DNA of 64,000 nt from Ziziphus jujuba (lineage: Eukaryota; Streptophyta; Magnoliopsida; Rosales; Rhamnaceae), in NCBI RefSeq assembly GCF_031755915.1, contig NC_083379.1, forward strand, positions 15,671,501 through 15,735,500, written 5' to 3'. Below are positions 60,691 to 64,000 of the stretch, in pieces (positions within the stretch are counted from its first letter, which is position 1; every line of letters begins with the position of its first letter). Below the pieces are notes generated by a model that was not told where the DNA came from, did not search any database, and saw only the letters and a list, made by a program, of their open reading frames with translations. The position numbers and the translations under genes are program-made.

Positions 60691-63560
60691 AAGATTTTGG
60701 TAAAGAGTATCTATTACCATAATGAAAAGCTTTTCGCTTCTTTTGACAATATTAGGTTAAGGCTCATTATGTTAGAAAGTTTAGATGTATTTTGAAGGAG
60801 CTAATTACTATTTTTTTTAATGAGAAAAATGACATCAAACTGAACAAGTTTAAGCATTTTGTTATGGTGTCCAATTAAAATGACAAATTCAAAAAGGTTT
60901 CTGTAATGATGGTGAAGATCCAAAGCCCAATGAGAATAAGGGCTTTGTTGCAAAGTTTTATAAGCATAAAAGGTGGTTTATTATCAGTAGGGGGAAAGAA
61001 ATAATCATATCATGAATGGTACAACTTTAACTAGAATTTGATCAACTGTTGAAAATTAATGGCTTAATAGGAGATAACATGGAATGTTAAGCCAATAAAC
61101 ATTGGCCATTGTGAGATTTTATGTGGCATTTTATAATAAGTTGGCTTATAAGCTTTTGATTGTGTTAGATTCCCTTGTTTTGTTATTGTTATTCTTGTAG
61201 TTTCACATGTTTGAACCATAATTAGAAGTAATTCTTTATGTTACAGCAATGATGTCTATGTTTTAATTACGCCACATTTTTCAATAGACCATAAGTATTT
61301 TATTATCTATGATAGTGACTTCTTTTGTTATGGATATGTTGTGCTTTTCTATGAAAAGTTAAACTCCTCTGAAGATAAAGCTTTAGAAGAATAAGAAGTT
61401 GATGGTTGTGATCTAGATGATGAATACTATAATAGATACGAGGAGAGTAAATGGAACCTAGTGCCATAAATAATTTATTTGAGTGAGTACAATATTGATG
61501 TGTAGTTTACAATCCTGCATTCCTTAGCAAATGACATAATTGAGAGGAATAACCACACTTAATGGATGTAGCACAATGTGTGTAGGCAAATTTTAATTTG
61601 TCATTTTTTTGTGAGTGACAAGTTATGTCTAGTTTACACATTCTCTTATGTATGAGGTTATAAAGTTGATGTTATGATATATAATTCTGATATTAAGAAG
61701 TTGGACTATAAAATCTTTAATGGTTATTTTGTTGGCTCTCGTAAAGAATACAGGGGTTCCATCTTATACCATCAAGATAGTTAAATCAAACATGACTATT
61801 TATTTTGAGGATATTTTAGTTTTGGTGAAAGTAAGGGTCCAAATATATATATATATATATATATATTTTTTTTAGAGAGGAAAGTGTGTTTATTCTCACT
61901 GTTGATGTTCTTGCTAGAGATATTATTGATATGATAGTTGTGCAATTGGTACTAAATCAGGACTGAATCCATTAAGATAAAATGAGATATTTTGGTTGCA
62001 ACTGTTACTGATGTGTGCTTTTGAGAAGGTCACAGAGGGTTCAAAGATTCATTATATCTGATGACTATTAAGTTTATTCGCAAAAACATAACATAGATTT
62101 GCTATAAGTGATGAGTTGTAACCAATCACTTATTAGGAAGTCATAAGTAATTTAATGGCGATCTTTTAGTTAGATGCAATAAAAGATGATATAACATTTA
62201 TGATATCAAATGATGTGTAAGTTTTTAGTTTAGTAACCTAAAGGTAGCAAACCTATTAGGTACAAATGGATCTATAAGATCAAGAGAGATATTAATAATC
62301 AAATGGACAAGTATAATCTGGACTTGTTACCGAAAGGTTTAACTAGAAAGAGGAAATCAGCTATAAAGAACTGTTCTCTCATATACCCATAAGGGATTAT
62401 TTTAAAATCATTAAGATAATTGTGGCTAATTATGATTTGGATTTGCAATATATGGATATCAGAATTGCTTTCTTAAATGGAATTTCATATTCGAATGTGT
62501 ATATATATGGTCCAACCAGTTGGCTTCCAAGCAGTGGGGAATGAGATTTTATTTTATAAACTTAAGAGATCTATTTATGGTTTTTAGTAAGTCTTAGAGT
62601 AGTGGTATTTCAATTCTGATGAAATTGTCATCTAAAATAGTTTTAAGGAGAATATTGTTAATTTGTGCATATGTTTATGGGTCAGTGTGAGCAATTTAAT
62701 ATTTATAGTATTGCACGTTGAAGACATACTGTTGGCTTTCATTAATACTGACCTATTGATTGAGACAAAACTATGGTTGTGTAGCTATTTTGATATAAAG
62801 GATCTTTAAGAGATTTCATTTGTACTTGAAACAAAGATTCTTCGAGATAAGGTTAATTGTGTATTGTAGTTGTTTTAGTTAGAGCATTGTTGATAGAATT
62901 GTGCATAGATGTAATTGCACAATATCTCCTCATATGGTATCAATGATAAGCTCTTCAGGAATTTGTATCCCAAGAATGAAAGAGTGATAAAAGGGGCAAT
63001 AATAATAGTCTAGTATTCTTTCGCATTTAGCAATTTGTTGTTCACTCAAAATTACATACCATCAGATATTGTTTATACTATGGGTGTGTTTTGTTAAATA
63101 CTTGAGTAGTCCCAATTATGTGTACTATGAAACAGCTATCTTTGTTTTGAAATTAATGCACCACTATTTTAATGCTATGCGATTTTGCGAGCTAATTATG
63201 ATGGCTATATATAGATGATTTAAAAGTCTAACATTAGAAATGTTATATATTATGGTTGTAGAAGTTGTTTCATGAATTAGTGTTGGACAAATACTTACAA
63301 CTTTTTTGATTGTTAAGGCAGAGTTATGGGGCATGGTTTGAGACTATGATACATGCTTTTGGGTGCATTTTTGTTAGATGGCTAAGAATGTTATTTTATG
63401 GTAATTCTATAGCTGTATTATTTGTTGAGAGTCTCATTTTATTGTGTACACGCTTGTTATAACATGATGACAGACCCACTAACAAATATTAGCTTATAAA
63501 CCTATTTAAGAAGCATGTGTCCTTGTATGGGATTGTAGAGCAATTGAGACTACTATAGCT
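60691..63560 (+). pseudogene. Ty1/Copia retrotransposon polyprotein, heavily decayed
   Basis: Plus-strand pieces in the order of a TNT1-like Copia polyprotein appear between many stops. The integrase core lies at 61288-61600 (KYFIIYDSDFFCYGYVVLF, then EYYNRYEES). The integrase C-terminal part is near 61680-61770 (KKLDYKIFNGYFVG). The reverse transcriptase is at 62310-62520 (LPKGLTRKRKS, ANYDLDLQYMDIRIAFLNG). The end of RNase H is near 63464-63540 (MMTDPLTN). Most differences from the expected motifs are stops or single substitutions. No open frame exceeds about 60 codons. It is an old, dead element; the gag zinc knuckle and the YVDD motif could not be seen clearly. Confidence 0.75.
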
Positions 63561-64000
63561 TAATAAAAGTTTTGTAATCTCCAATGTCCATGTTGTATGT
63601 TGTATATGATAAGTATTGCCTTGTAAGCAATATATCTATGTATGTGGATTATTATTTATATATATAATATGTTTATTACATATATTGTAGCTTCTTAGGC
63701 TAGTAGGCTCTATTTGATACTTTAGTCTCTATGTATATATGTACATTGAGTATGTTGTTGTATTCTGTCGATATACAACGTACTTGAATGAAATGTTATT
63801 GTGCATTGAGAGATTGAACGTGATAAGGTAAATCTCTATTATACAGACTGAGTTTATGGCATGCAAAGTGTTCAGTTGAAATGATATATAGTTTTTGCAG
63901 ATTTACTGAGAAAATCTCTACTACCAAATCTAGTATATTGTTGTGCTCTATCGACATGCTATATACTTAGATGAAATAATATTTCGATTTGAAAGATTTT
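63561..64000 (+). repeat. Probable 3' end/LTR of the Copia remnant with an internal repeat
   Basis: After the RNase H end the sequence turns AT-rich and noncoding. A segment starting TATGTTGTTGTATTCTGTCG at about 63751 recurs, diverged, at about 63934 (TATATTGTTGTGCTCTATCG), a period of about 183 bp. It may be LTR sequence with an internal duplication, cut by the window edge. No LTR boundary could be set. Confidence 0.4.

Overview
This window reads as nuclear DNA of a eudicot plant. It is AT-rich, genes are split by GT-AG introns, (TA)n and (CT)n microsatellites are frequent, and the mobile elements are typical plant types (hAT, Copia, a long LTR of Gypsy type, LINE, tRNA-derived SINE, MITEs). 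The protein sequences fit a rosid, perhaps Rosaceae, but the species cannot be fixed from the sequence alone. All intron-exon models below were built by hand from reading frame, splice signals and family knowledge.

Layout. 1-341 (-): the first exon of a RanBP2-type zinc-finger protein, cut by the window edge. 2547-5195 (-): a complete GPI-anchored beta-1,3-glucanase (GH17 plus X8 domain) with a 28-nt micro-exon. 9706-12256 (-): a complete plastid adenylyl-sulfate (APS) reductase in four exons. 12.3-22.3 kb: an AT-rich repeat zone with two MITEs and a LINE 3' end. 22.3-53.3 kb (+): three glyoxalase I genes, each with the same eight exons. Copies A and B are 4 kb apart; copy C lies 20 kb further on. 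A tRNA-Asp gene and a SINE with perfect target-site duplications lie just after copy A.

The 20 kb between copies B and C holds only debris: a hAT transposase pseudogene, a broken DPH2 (diphthamide synthesis) copy, an array of 256-bp tandem repeats with internal hairpins, a broken Xaa-Pro aminopeptidase fragment, and an antisense piece of a TRICHOME BIREFRINGENCE-LIKE gene. 53.3-64 kb is retrotransposon territory: a 3.36-kb solo LTR with a 5-bp target duplication, then a heavily decayed Copia element.

Function. The intact genes serve thiol and carbonyl metabolism (APS reductase makes sulfite for cysteine and glutathione; glyoxalase I uses glutathione to detoxify methylglyoxal) and callose turnover at the cell wall. 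Nothing shows that they are co-regulated. The most notable points are the stepwise loss of stop codons among the glyoxalase paralogues, the hairpin-bearing 256-bp array, and the cluster of unrelated intron-containing gene fragments.
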